Assembly: GCA_002791215.1 (NCBI GenBank)
Contig: PFWQ01000010.1
Span: forward strand, 1 to 10,001
Direction: 5' to 3'
Origin: a candidate division SR1 bacterium CG_4_9_14_3_um_filter_40_9
Lineage (GTDB): Bacteria > Patescibacteriota > Gracilibacteria > Absconditabacterales > Absconditicoccaceae
DNA length: 10,001 nt
Shown: positions 1 to 7,249 of the stretch, piece by piece
Position numbering within the stretch: position 1 is the first letter of the stretch
Layout of the letters: each line of letters opens with the position of its first letter
Notes under the pieces: generated by a model
The model's database searches: none
Told to the model about the DNA's origin: nothing
Seen by the model: only the letters and a program-made list of their open reading frames with translations
Made by a program: the position numbers and the translations under genes

Positions 1-2
1 AA

Positions 3-167
3 TTTGCTTTGGATAAAGACGATACGGTTGGCTTGTCGTTTGTTCAATCTAGCGATATAAAAAATAGTGAGCACTTACTTTTTACTTATCTCAACCTATA
101 TCCATCAATTTCCAATAATCCCTTGTATTTGTTCTCCTTTTTCTTATATTCTTTTGTGGAGTTATAA
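3..167 (+). CDS. Possible C-terminal end of an unidentified protein (5' end outside window)
   Basis: Frame 3 is open from the left edge to a TAA at 165-167, giving about 54 residues. The first part looks protein-like and mixed polar (for example ALDKDDTVGLSF). The end is hydrophobic and Phe/Tyr/Leu-rich, with the segment LYLFSFFLYSF. I do not recognise a family. Against a real gene: the frame is short, the DNA is AT-rich with only TAA and TAG acting as stops, and the likely cspA promoter (123-150) would lie inside it. It could be the tail of a gene running in from the left or chance. Confidence 0.3.
   Translation, partial: FALDKDDTVGLSFVQSSDIKNSEHLLFTYLNLYPSISNNPLYLFSFFLYSFVEL
123..150 (+). 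promoter_or_regulatory. Putative sigma70-type promoter of the cold-shock gene
   Basis: TTGTAT (123-128) and TATATT (145-150) are separated by 16 nt. Transcription would begin near 157, leaving a leader of about 48 nt before the ATG at 205. The 16-nt spacing matches the clearest promoters in this window (5912-5939 and 7169-7196). Confidence 0.45.
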
Positions 168-177
168 AAATACTCCA
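157..177 (+). promoter_or_regulatory. Hairpin at the predicted 5' end of the cold-shock mRNA
   Basis: TGGAGT (157-162) and ACTCCA (172-177) form a perfect 6-bp stem around the 9-nt loop TATAAAAAT. It sits at the predicted transcription start, so it could be a 5' stem-loop that stabilises the mRNA or responds to cold. It could also be a DNA operator. Confidence 0.35.
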
Positions 178-204
178 GTTTTTAATTATTACCCATATTA
201 ATTA

Positions 205-417
205 ATGGTAACAGGTAAAGTAAAATTCTTCAACCCAACGAAGAATTTCGGTTTCATCGCAGCTGACGATGGGTCAGGAGAATTGTTCGTACACGGAACT
301 AAAGTCATCGGAGAAATCCATGACGGTGATTCAGTAAAGTATGAAGTTGGTGAAGGAAGGAAAGGTCCAGAAGCTATCGATGTTCAAAAAATCGAAGAAG
401 AAGCTCCTCAAGCTTAA
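205..417 (+). CDS. cspA: Cold-shock domain protein (CspA family)
   Basis: A 70-residue single cold-shock domain, the usual length for CspA-type RNA chaperones, which bind single-stranded RNA/DNA and melt mRNA structure in the cytoplasm. The N-terminus GKVKFFN, the RNP1-like motif KNFGFI (residues 13-18) and the RNP2-like motif LFVHGT (27-32) are visible. RNP2 has Gly where many family members have Phe (FVHFS), while H30 and the aromatics F8, F9, F15, F17 and F28 are kept. An acidic tail (EEEAPQA) follows the barrel. All ten glycines are GGN codons, with no UGA, unlike most neighbours, which suggests selection for efficient translation. No Shine-Dalgarno motif precedes the ATG. The gene is monocistronic, between its own promoter and a strong terminator. 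Confidence 0.95.
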   Translation: MVTGKVKFFNPTKNFGFIAADDGSGELFVHGTKVIGEIHDGDSVKYEVGEGRKGPEAIDVQKIEEEAPQA

Positions 418-496
418 TGTTATTCTCTAAAGCTTTCTAAGATCAAAAATATTATAAAATAATATCAAGATTTTCAAAGCCACCCAGAAAACAGAG

Positions 497-530
497 AAAA
501 CCCTCCCGAAGTTTCGGGAAGGGTTTTTTT
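497..530 (+). terminator. Intrinsic terminator of the cold-shock gene
   Basis: The stem CCCTCCCGA / TCGGGAAGGG (501-523, one bulged A) is followed by seven T (524-530), with an A-run before it. This is a classic Rho-independent terminator 80 nt after the cspA stop. Confidence 0.9.
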
Positions 531-585
531 AAAAGAAAATTATTTTTGATTTACCATATAGGAATTTCAAAATAATCCCTATAGA

Positions 586-626
586 TAAAAACGACGTTGG
601 ACTTCTTTTGGAAGTCCCGGCGTCTT
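586..626 (-). terminator. Intrinsic terminator of the pilus ATPase gene (possibly bidirectional)
   Basis: The inverted repeat 593-605 / 611-624 (GGACTTC / GAAGTCC core plus outer GACG / CGTC) lies just past the TAA of the minus-strand gene. Read on the minus strand, it is followed by TTTTT. On the plus strand extra G-U pairs form and TTATTTTA follows, so it may also stop readthrough from cspA. Confidence 0.75.
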
Positions 627-629
627 ATT

Positions 630-2213
630 TTACACTACTCTTCTTAACTCTTCTAATGTCGTCTGACCATCAAGCATCTTGATGATTCCATCTTCCTTCA
701 TGCTGAGGAAGCCCATTTCTCTGGCTTTACCATACATCTCATTTACCATCCTTCCTTCTATGATCATAGTTTTTATGTCGTCTGTAATTTCGAAAACTTC
801 CACGACAGCTACTCTTCCGATGTATCATGTTCCGTTACATTTGTCGCAGCCTACGGCCTGCAATATCTGTCCGTCGTAGGGAAGGTTCATTTTGGGATTC
901 ATATCCAGCATTTTTTTGATCGATTCTTTAATCTCCGCATCTTCTCCGTAATTGGCAGCTCTCTTGGTTGCGCAAGAAGGACAGGCCTTTCTGCACAATC
1001 TTTGTGCTACGATCAGATTAAGCGATGGTGCCAACATGTATGGTTTGACTCCCATATTCAGAAGTCTTGGGATGGATTCGATAGCTCCGTTGGTATGCAG
1101 AGTCGTGAACACCAAGTGCCCTGTCAATGCCGCATTGATTGAACTTTCTGCAGTCTCTGCGGATCTCGTTTCTCACACGAGGATGATATCAGGATCATGT
1201 CTTAATACCGCTTTGAGTCCTACTTCGTAGGTATAATCTTTGCTGTAATTGATCTGTGATTGCTGGATCCCCGCAAGTTCATATTCGATAGGATCTTCAA
1301 GCGTGATGATTTTTCTTTTCCCATCATTGAGCGTATTGAGGATCGAATACAATGTCGTCGTCTTTCATGAACCTGTAGGTCATGTGATGATGGTGATTCA
1401 GGTATTTTTTTCTAAGTTTCTTTTGAGGATTTCGTAGGTCCTTTCGGTGAATCAAATCTTCTCAAAGGTGCTGATTCCCTTGGTCGGATCCAAGAATCTG
1501 ATGACGGTACTTTCCGTCAAAACTCATGGCATGAAGTTCACTCTACAGTCGATTTTTCTTTCGTTTCACTGTACATCTACTCCCGTAAATGAAAATCTAC
1601 CGTCTTGAGGGACGTAGTCGATATTCATCTTCACTCAGGATATATACTTCAATTTCTGGATATATTTTCTGAAATCGTCATGCGTGAATTGCAAGACTTC
1701 CTGCAAAACACCATCGATTCTGATCCTCATGAGAATTCCGCTTTCTTGCGGTTGGAAGTGGCAATCTGACGCTCACGTCTGGAACGCTAATCTGATGATT
1801 TCCAGGATAAAATCTCCCGGTTCCATCGTCTCTCTTTTTTTAAAGAGTTGGCTGATCATGGCCAAAGCTCCTTTTCCTGCTGCTTGTCTTTGCACTTTCA
1901 CTTCTTCCGCTTTCACATCTTCTTGATGCTGGAGCTGGTCAAATCGAGTAAGCGCATAGGTGAATGCTTCGCTGGATGTATAGTGAAGCTCTGACTTAAA
2001 GCCATTTTGTTCGAGTTTCGCAAGTATCTGTTTGAGTTGATCTGGGAAATTATTCGTGGTGAGTAATTTGAGCGTGATTTTATCTTTGGCGAAAACGATG
2101 ACTTGTATCCTTTCGCATACATCTCTCGGGATTATTTTGAGTAAGGACAAATCAGGCTGCAAGGCCTGGACATCACTCATCTCTAAAATGGTTTTGTTCA
2201 TCACGTCAGTCAT
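630..2213 (-). CDS. pilB: PilB/GspE-family type IV pilus assembly ATPase (needs UGA = Gly)
   Basis: Reads as 527 residues when ten in-frame UGAs are translated as glycine. This family of cytoplasmic hexameric ATPases powers type IV pilus extension or type II secretion. The N-terminal ~130 residues resemble the N1 regulatory domain. The core holds Walker A GPTGSGKT (278-285; G278 and G283 are UGA), the Asp box LEDPIEY, Walker B/Glu motif ILVGETR (G347 is UGA), the His box TGHLVFTTLHTN (364-375), and a tetracysteine zinc site (C407, C411 or C414, C456, C459) followed by CNGTGYIGR (G463 is UGA). The family's GE(I/M)RD motif reads GETRS here, a non-canonical Ser. The ATG at 2211-2213 follows an in-frame TAA five codons upstream. 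No other pilus gene is in the window. Confidence 0.95.
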
Positions 2214-2247
2214 GAATCTTTCGACAGTTTAAATGATTACTTGGTCC

Positions 2248-2337
2248 GTCATTACGAACGAAGTGTGGTAATCTGGACCATTGCTTCGTTAGATTGCCAC
2301 GTCGCTTCGCTCCTCGCAATGACGACTCAGCAATGAC
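2248..2337. repeat. REP-like long imperfect inverted repeat in the pilB leader
   Basis: The segment from GTCATTACGAACGAAG (2248) to CTTCGCTCCTCGCAATGAC (ending 2323) is a ~76-bp imperfect palindrome with a GGTAATCT / AGATTGCC core. GCAATGAC recurs at 2330-2337, 14 nt after the copy at 2316-2323. The form GTCATTGCGAGGAGCGAAGC is a type of dispersed intergenic repeat that I recognise from many bacterial genomes. It lies between the predicted pilB promoter and its start, so it would be transcribed as a large hairpin. Confidence 0.75.
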
Positions 2338-2359
2338 ACGTGCCTAATAATCTATCTCA

Positions 2360-2387
2360 ATTATACCCAGAATTCCTTATTTGCAAA
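2360..2387 (-). promoter_or_regulatory. Putative promoter of the pilus ATPase gene
   Basis: On the minus strand TTTGCA (2387-2382) and a perfect TATAAT (2365-2360) are separated by 16 nt. Transcription would begin near 2353, giving a ~140-nt leader that contains the REP-like hairpin. Confidence 0.5.
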
Positions 2388-2417
2388 GTTTGGTGGGCAG
2401 AAATCTTCCTATTTGGC

Positions 2418-2463
2418 TTGACTTTTTCTGCATTTTGTATGTATTGGTCCTTAGTCAGACTAA
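2418..2463 (+). promoter_or_regulatory. Putative promoter and adjacent palindrome ahead of the DUF1294-rsmI pair
   Basis: TTGACT (2418-2423) and TGTATT (2440-2445) are 16 nt apart. The -35 context TTGACTTTTTCTG closely resembles that of the strong promoter at 7169 (TTGACTTTTCTG). The -10 is weak. The perfect palindrome TTAGTCaGACTAA (2451-2463) covers the expected transcription start and could be an operator. Confidence 0.4.
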
Positions 2464-2512
2464 ATCGTATTGAAAATCCCCCTTGAACTCATATATTGTC
2501 ATCTGTTCCCTG

Positions 2513-2595
2513 TTTTATCCAGCTGAACTGGATAAAAGCAACGTTGAAATCCTTTATAGGATTTCTTGCGTTTTATTTAGGTTATTTTTTTTAAA
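2513..2595 (+). promoter_or_regulatory. Structured leader with two hairpins before the DUF1294 gene
   Basis: A perfect 10-bp stem TTTTATCCAG / CTGGATAAAA (2513-2522 / 2528-2537, 5-nt loop) is followed by a perfect 8-bp stem GAAATCCT / AGGATTTC (2546-2553 / 2558-2565, loop TTAT). Then come TTTTAT and an 8-T run just before the ATG. The ATAAAA arm of the first stem could instead pair with TTTTAT at 2571-2576, so mutually exclusive folds are possible. The layout resembles an attenuator, but no known riboswitch class is recognised. Confidence 0.4.
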
Positions 2596-2596
2596 C

Positions 2597-2884
2597 ATGA
2601 AAGTTCTGCTGTATATCGTAGCTATCTATTTTGTCCTCATCAATATCGTCACTTTCCTTATCCGAGGGATTGATAAACGGAAAGCTGAACATCAGAGATG
2701 GAGAATCAAGGAGAAAACGCTTCTAAGGCTTGCCGCTATCGGATGATTTCTTGGCGCTTTGATGGGGATGAATATGTTTCACCACAAAACCATCAAATGA
2801 AAATTTTTACGTCGATCTATGCTGATTATGTTCGGATGGGTCGTAATTTTGGCTGTATTTACTTATCTCCGGTGGATAAACTAA
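2597..2884 (+). CDS. DUF1294 small membrane protein (needs UGA = Gly)
   Basis: A 95-residue protein of unknown function, read with two UGA codons as glycine and ending at TAA. The DUF1294 pattern is clear: an N-terminal hydrophobic helix (MKVLLYIVAIYFVLINIVTF), then GIDKRKA, RWRIKEKTLLRLAAIGG (first UGA at 2744), FHHKTIKGKF (second UGA) and a second hydrophobic helix near the C-terminus. It should be an inner-membrane protein with two to three membrane segments. I place the start at the ATG at 2597 because the family begins at this helix. A TTG at 2483 in the same frame would put the leader hairpins inside the coding region. No Shine-Dalgarno motif is seen; an 8-T tract precedes the start. 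It lies 36 nt upstream of rsmI on the same strand, probably co-transcribed. Confidence 0.85.
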
Positions 2885-2920
2885 ATTAAATTTTAAATTA
2901 TAAATATTAAATTCAAATAT

Positions 2921-3607
2921 ATGCTCTATTTAATCCCTACTCCCATCTGAAATAAGGACGATATCACGCTCAGAGCGCTGAAACTTTTCAAGGAATTGAA
3001 ATATTTCATCTGCGAAGATACGAGAACTACCATGAAATTGCTCGGCATGTATGAAATCGACTATAAAGAGAAAGAATTCTTTTCGCTGACGAGTTTCACC
3101 AATCAATGAAAACTCAATCATTATCTCAATATCCTCAAAACCAGTGATGTAGGACTTGTAAGCGAAGCATGAACTCCAGGACTTTCTGATCCCGGCAAAA
3201 GCATGATTCAGATATGCAATGAAAATGTGCTCCCCTATTCTATTCTCCCTGGTGCAAATGCGCTTGTGCCTGCTGTCGTTGGCGCAGGATTTGACACCTC
3301 AAAATTTACCTTTATCGGTTTTCTCCCAACGAAAAAAGGAAGACAGACTGCCTTGAAAGCGATGATAGATTCTTCTCTTCGCTCAGAATGACAGGCGACC
3401 TTTTTTTATGAATCTGTGCATAGGATAGGAAAACTCATGCAAGAACTTAAGGTTTTGGGCTTTGCAGGCAAGATTTCTCTGACGAGAGAATTAAGCAAAA
3501 TGTTTGAACAACAAGTTACTGCTAGTGTTGATGAAATATTATCTATGATCAAAAATGGAAAAATTCCTTTGAAGGGAGAATTTGTAATTTGAGTGATGAG
3601 TGATTAA
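2921..3607 (+). CDS. rsmI: 16S rRNA 2'-O-ribose C1402 methyltransferase RsmI (needs UGA = Gly)
   Basis: 228 residues, read with five UGA codons as glycine. RsmI uses S-adenosylmethionine to 2'-O-methylate C1402 in the decoding centre of 16S rRNA. Family motifs occur in order: N-terminal YLIPTPIGNKDDITLRAL (G of PIGN is UGA), CEDTRTTMKLL, SEAGTPGLSDPG (first G is UGA), SILPGANALVPAVVGAG, FIGFLPTKKGRQ, FFYESVHRIGKLM, LTRELSKMFEQ and a final KGEFVIG. It is shorter than typical RsmI (about 280 residues) and ends soon after KGEFV, so it lacks the usual extra C-terminal part. The stop TAA (3605-3607) overlaps the stop of the convergent hydrolase gene within TTAA. It lies 36 nt after the DUF1294 gene. 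Confidence 0.95.
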
Positions 3608-5877
3608 TCCAAAAGTTCTGAAGAAGTTTTTCGTGCGTTTTTGTCTTGCGCATTTATTTTTTTAATCTTTTTTTCTCTAACGATGCGTATTCATGCGTCT
3701 ATTCAGCTAAGATAATTTTTGATTTCGCTGTCAGTCAATCACATCTCTTGCAACTCTTTGATGAATTGATTCATGTTTGGTGATTTGCCTTTGGCAACAT
3801 CTTTATCGATTTCTTTGTAATTATCTGGAAGTCACAACTTGCTTCGATTGACATAATAAGGATCTTGCTTCCTTCATCTTCAGACGGAGGAAAATGCTAC
3901 TTGAGAATGGGCCAAAACATTTTTTTTGGATATCTTATACTTCCGTCATAAATAACTGATGAGTTTCTTCACAGCTTCGTATTCTTTCTCATTCCATCTT
4001 TCTCCTCCACTGGCTTCTACTTCTATACCCAATGATTTGTAGCTTATGTTTTTGTCGTTTGACCATATAGCTCAACTTCATGTCGTTCAAAATCCTGCAT
4101 GATTAAGCTGTCTGAATGTACCTTTCTTGTCTGTCAATTTGTAAATGATTCATTCTTTGGAGACGAAAAAGTGCGCTTTGACTCATGGAATATCGCCTAT
4201 GTTGCCTGCAGTACTATGCACTATGATGTATTTGGGGTTTATCATTTTGTCTTTTTTATTGATCTGCTTATTTCAGATTTTTTGTATGAATGTGTTTTCT
4301 ATATTCGTCATTTCACTTTCGGTGAAGTTTCATATATAGGTCAATTCTCCTCATATCTTTTCCATTGAAGGGTCGATGTAAATCCCATTAATATTTATCT
4401 GTTCTTGATCATCGTCCATGTCTTTCGCTCCTTGTTCTTGTTGATCGATATAATTTGTATAGAAAATCGGGTCTGTAGGTATCCGAACATCTTCACTGCT
4501 GGTCGTCGATCGTCATCTTCTATTGCTTTCGTTGAAATGTATCACGGCATTTATGATATAGAATTCCTTGTCTTGACTATCTTCTAGCACAGACAATTGG
4601 GGTATCTTTCTGACAATATTATTATAAAATTTTTCATCCTGCATTTTCTTCTTGATGATCTTGCCCAAGAAAGACTTGGTCTCTTTGTCATATGCAATTT
4701 TATCATAAGCATACTTGTTGGTATCCGCATAGTCAAATTCTTCCATCAAATTCTTGGTAATCACTAAGAATGCGTTAGCAGGAATTTTATCGGGATCCAT
4801 ATTATTGTCTAAAGCTATATCATTGCACAAATCGACAATATTATTTCCTTCTTTTATTCCCAATGAGCCATTTTTTTTCATATCTGTTACGCTCTTGAAT
4901 AGTGTTGATCACTCGTTCACTTTCATGAATTTATATATCTCAGGCTCGCACTTCCTATGGTCGATGAAATTTGAAATGCCGTTTATGGTCTCAACATATC
5001 TTACAAATTCTTGTGCTTTTGATTTCACAAGTACGATGGTGCTGAAATCTCATTCTTTTCTGAAAACTTCTGTAGAATCTTTGGAAAAATCTTTTTCCCC
5101 AAAAAAGTTTCTCACCTTACATCCATATGGTGAATCAATCTCTTTGCTATCTCAAGATAATCACATCAGATCGTCGGTGACATATTTTACAAACTCATCT
5201 CGAGATTCGGCCCCGCTTTCTTCTATCAGCGTGATGATCTTATTGACCCCGGCATTGTAGGAAGCGTAGACAAAATTATCCATATCCTGGATATCTGGAT
5301 ATTTGTTTTTTAATTGTTCTGCTGTCTTGAGAAAATATGAGACTCCGTATATGATATTATGATCTGAGTTTGTTTTGGGAGAATAACCAGCAACATCGAT
5401 CTCTTCTCCCGTGAGCATAGTATTTACATCTGCTATGGCAGGATCCTTGAGCTGGAAATATCATATCGCCTTAGAAGTAGATATTGCATTTTCATCCAAA
5501 CGACTTTCTTTGATCATGAGTGGCAAAAATCTATGGAAATCTATCTCCTCTGTCGGATAAATGCCCAGCTTTCTGATTTTAGATTTCGCGTTTTCAAAAG
5601 CTAAAAATGCCTCTTTGTAGAGTACCTTTTCCTCTTGATCGTTATTGTCGTCTGTAATTTTCAATTCTATAGTATTGGTAAATGTGCCTACATGATTTTT
5701 CTTCATGAGTTCCAGTATGTCTTTGTGGATTTCCTGCTTGTCTTTTGAATCACTACAAGAAAATCGTCCTTGCGTGGCAAGAGTTGCTAAGATGAAAAAT
5801 GCTGCCTTACTCAAAATCCCCGGAAGCTGTATTGACTTATTGTTTATTTCTTTCTTGTTGATGTACTCTTTATCCAT
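3604..5877 (-). CDS. Bifunctional peptidoglycan hydrolase: lytic transglycosylase + N-acetylmuramoyl-L-alanine amidase (needs UGA = Gly)
   Basis: 757 residues, read through about 21 UGA codons as glycine. A charged N-terminus and short hydrophobic stretch (residues ~22-36) suggest export or membrane anchoring. C41 follows, but the lipobox is poor (RFSC). Residues ~110-225 form an SLT-type transglycosylase domain with catalytic E124 in IKESRLD, G139 (UGA) in the GYFQ motif and YNAG at 207-210. A ~300-residue middle region is unrecognised, with an acidic linker near 490. Residues ~545-685 are an Amidase_2 domain: YIIVHSTAG (H554), a GIEVEASGG core, VLAHSQ (H657) and GRKQDPY (D672). H554, H657 and D672 match the expected zinc triad. 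One enzyme would cut MurNAc-GlcNAc bonds, the other the lactyl-peptide bond. Divergent from the PLD gene. It could serve its own wall growth or attack on a host wall. Confidence 0.9.
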
Positions 5878-5911
5878 CGACTATTTGGATATATAAAATA
5901 TGCTATTTTTT

Positions 5912-5939
5912 ATTATACTTATTTCCTATGAAATGTCAA
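5912..5939 (-). promoter_or_regulatory. Consensus sigma70 promoter of the peptidoglycan hydrolase gene
   Basis: On the minus strand TTGACA (5939-5934) and TATAAT (5917-5912), both perfect consensus hexamers, are separated by 16 nt. Transcription would begin near 5905, about 28 nt before the ATG at 5877. Confidence 0.85.
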
Positions 5940-5952
5940 TAATTTTGTTGTT

Positions 5953-6024
5953 TTCACATTGTTGGCGCCTGGAAGATATTTTCCTAACTTTTTCTTTGCT
6001 TTTTGTTTCGGGAATCTCTATGAT
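5953..6024 (+). promoter_or_regulatory. Candidate promoters of the phospholipase D gene
   Basis: Two options are visible. TTCACA (5953-5958) with GATATT (5975-5980), 16-nt spacer, gives a ~44-nt leader. TTGCTT (5996-6001) with TATGAT (6019-6024), 17-nt spacer, would start transcription at about the ATG (6031) and make a leaderless mRNA. Both lie in the 153-bp region shared with the divergent hydrolase gene. Confidence 0.4.
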
Positions 6025-6030
6025 AGCAAC

Positions 6031-7083
6031 ATGAAAAACCTATTCTCTAAACAGCGACTCTTTGTCCAAATGCGATTTCTGATTTTCGGCCTCATCATCT
6101 GAGCCGGATTGTATTTTGGCAATGTCCAATTTACTTTTGGTAAAGGAGTTTCTAGCACTCCCACCTACTCTGCTACAGCAATAACACAAAATCTGAGCAA
6201 GCTCCAAAATATCACCTGACAACTACGAATCACTCCTTTTGGCAGTGCTGATAAATATATGAACGTAGTTGGGCAAACCAAACATGTACTCAAACTTCAA
6301 ACGTATGACTTCACTGAGAAGAGAATCAAGGCGCTTTTTAAGCAATTATTGGATAAGGGTGTGAATATTCAACTCATCCAAGAAGATAAAAAATATCAGC
6401 AATTTCAAAATACCTTCAAACAGGTGCAGAATCTTTTTTCTGGCTATGTGAATTTTCAGATAAAATCTGACAAACAAATGGGCACCGAATATGTCCATAG
6501 CAAAATCAATATCGTTGATTCGTGATTCATCATCCAGACTGCGAATCTCACACACAGTTCTTTATTTGTCAATCGTGAACATTTTTTCTGGAGTCAGCAT
6601 TCTGGTGTTTTGGCTAGTTTGACGATGATTTTTGATAAGGATCGGAAGGGAGAGAAAATTCAGTTGAGAGATATTCATCCAAACTTGGTCATCTGTAATA
6701 TCAACTGTAGGACAGTTATCGAGCAACTTTTCAGTGGCGCGAAAACATCGATTATCATCCAGACACAATATATTGCTGATCAGAATATTATGAAGATCCT
6801 CCAAAGCAAAAGTGCTCTGGAACGTAGATTTATCGTTTCTGATACGGATAGTAGTGATGATGCGCTGAAATTATTCCCCAATACTATCCTCAAAAGGCTC
6901 AAGAAACCGTATAATCATACCAAAATGATTCTCATCGATCATAAAATCTTGCTTCTTGGAAGTATGAACCTTTCTGCAAATTCAATGGACAAAAACAGAG
7001 AAATCTGAATCATTCTTCTTGACCCGACCATCATCAAAGAATTTCTGAGTCAGTTTGAAAAAGACCGACAACTTAGTAAATAA
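6031..7083 (+). CDS. Membrane-anchored phospholipase D-like protein with two HKD motifs (needs UGA = Gly)
   Basis: 350 residues with four UGA codons read as glycine. A basic N-terminus and one hydrophobic segment (FLIFGLIIGAGLYFG, residues ~17-31) predict an N-in membrane anchor or signal sequence with the catalytic part outside. Two HKD motifs follow: HSKINIVD (H156, K158, D163) with a QTAN tail, and HTKMILID (H296, K298, D303) with GSMN (310-313) and NREIG, whose final G is UGA. Two motifs per chain is the layout of phospholipases D, cardiolipin synthases and related phosphodiesterases; some two-HKD proteins are nucleases, so the substrate is undecided. The first motif has QTAN where GSxN is usual. 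Divergent from the peptidoglycan hydrolase gene. A palindromic repeat follows the stop. Confidence 0.9.
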
Positions 7084-7088
7084 CAAAA

Positions 7089-7159
7089 GACCCCGCCTCA
7101 CCTCCCATGCAAGGGGAGGAAATTATTTAAGTCCCCCTCGAAGGGGGATTTAGGAGGTC
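7089..7159. repeat. G/C-rich double-hairpin intergenic repeat after the PLD gene
   Basis: CCTCCC / GGGAGG (7101-7106 / 7114-7119) and TCCCCCT / AGGGGGA (7132-7138 / 7142-7148, 3-nt loop) form two adjacent hairpins between GACC (7089) and GGTC (7156-7159). It is far richer in G and C than its surroundings. The arm TCCCCCTCGAAGGGGGATTTA resembles dispersed palindromic repeats that I recognise from many genomes. It may also end the PLD transcript, though no U-tract follows directly. Confidence 0.65.
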
Positions 7160-7168
7160 AAATTTTGG

Positions 7169-7196
7169 TTGACTTTTCTGTTTAAAATCGTATAAT
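7169..7196 (+). promoter_or_regulatory. Strong sigma70 promoter of the secreted orphan gene
   Basis: TTGACT (7169-7174) and a perfect TATAAT (7191-7196) are 16 nt apart. Transcription would begin near 7203 with a ~46-nt, very A-rich leader. A purine tract AAAAAAAGAAA just before the ATG is the nearest thing to a ribosome binding site. Confidence 0.85.
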
Positions 7197-7249
7197 TTTT
7201 TCTACAAGAAAATTTTTAACAAAAAAGAAACAATAAAAAAAGAAATTTT

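Noticed and set aside
1..76. Minus-strand ORF running off the left edge from a GTG near 76
   Set aside because: About 24 codons with no signals or recognisable content. The plus-strand frame 3 is longer, though it is also weak.
432..475. AT-only inverted repeat ATATTAT / ATAATAT after cspA
   Set aside because: Low-complexity AT pairing is expected by chance here, and the real terminator lies downstream at 497.
557..583. Small inverted repeat TATAGG / CCTATA between the two terminators
   Set aside because: Only six paired bases in AT-rich DNA with no evident role; likely chance.
952..1926. Plus-strand ORFs at 952-1230, 1249-1437 and 1684-1926
   Set aside because: They are shadows of the pilB coding strand, without family similarity or start signals.
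630..2213. Pseudogene or frameshift fragments (apparent separate ORFs at 825-1127 and 1773-2213 on the minus strand)
   Set aside because: All pieces are in the same frame and are separated only by TGA. Reading TGA as glycine restores one intact PilB-type protein with conserved motifs.
2483..2596. An upstream TTG start (2483) for the DUF1294 protein
   Set aside because: It would add 38 residues absent from the family and place two perfect RNA hairpins inside coding sequence. The ATG at 2597 fits the family start.
4099..5260. Plus-strand ORFs at 4099-4368, 4405-4587 and 4754-5260
   Set aside because: They are antisense to the hydrolase gene, have no recognisable domain and no upstream signals.
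3604..5877. Three separate small minus-strand genes (4513-4881, 5161-5418, 5461-5877)
   Set aside because: They share one frame, are joined by UGA-Gly codons, and form a continuous transglycosylase-amidase. The gaps between them encode conserved amidase or transglycosylase residues.
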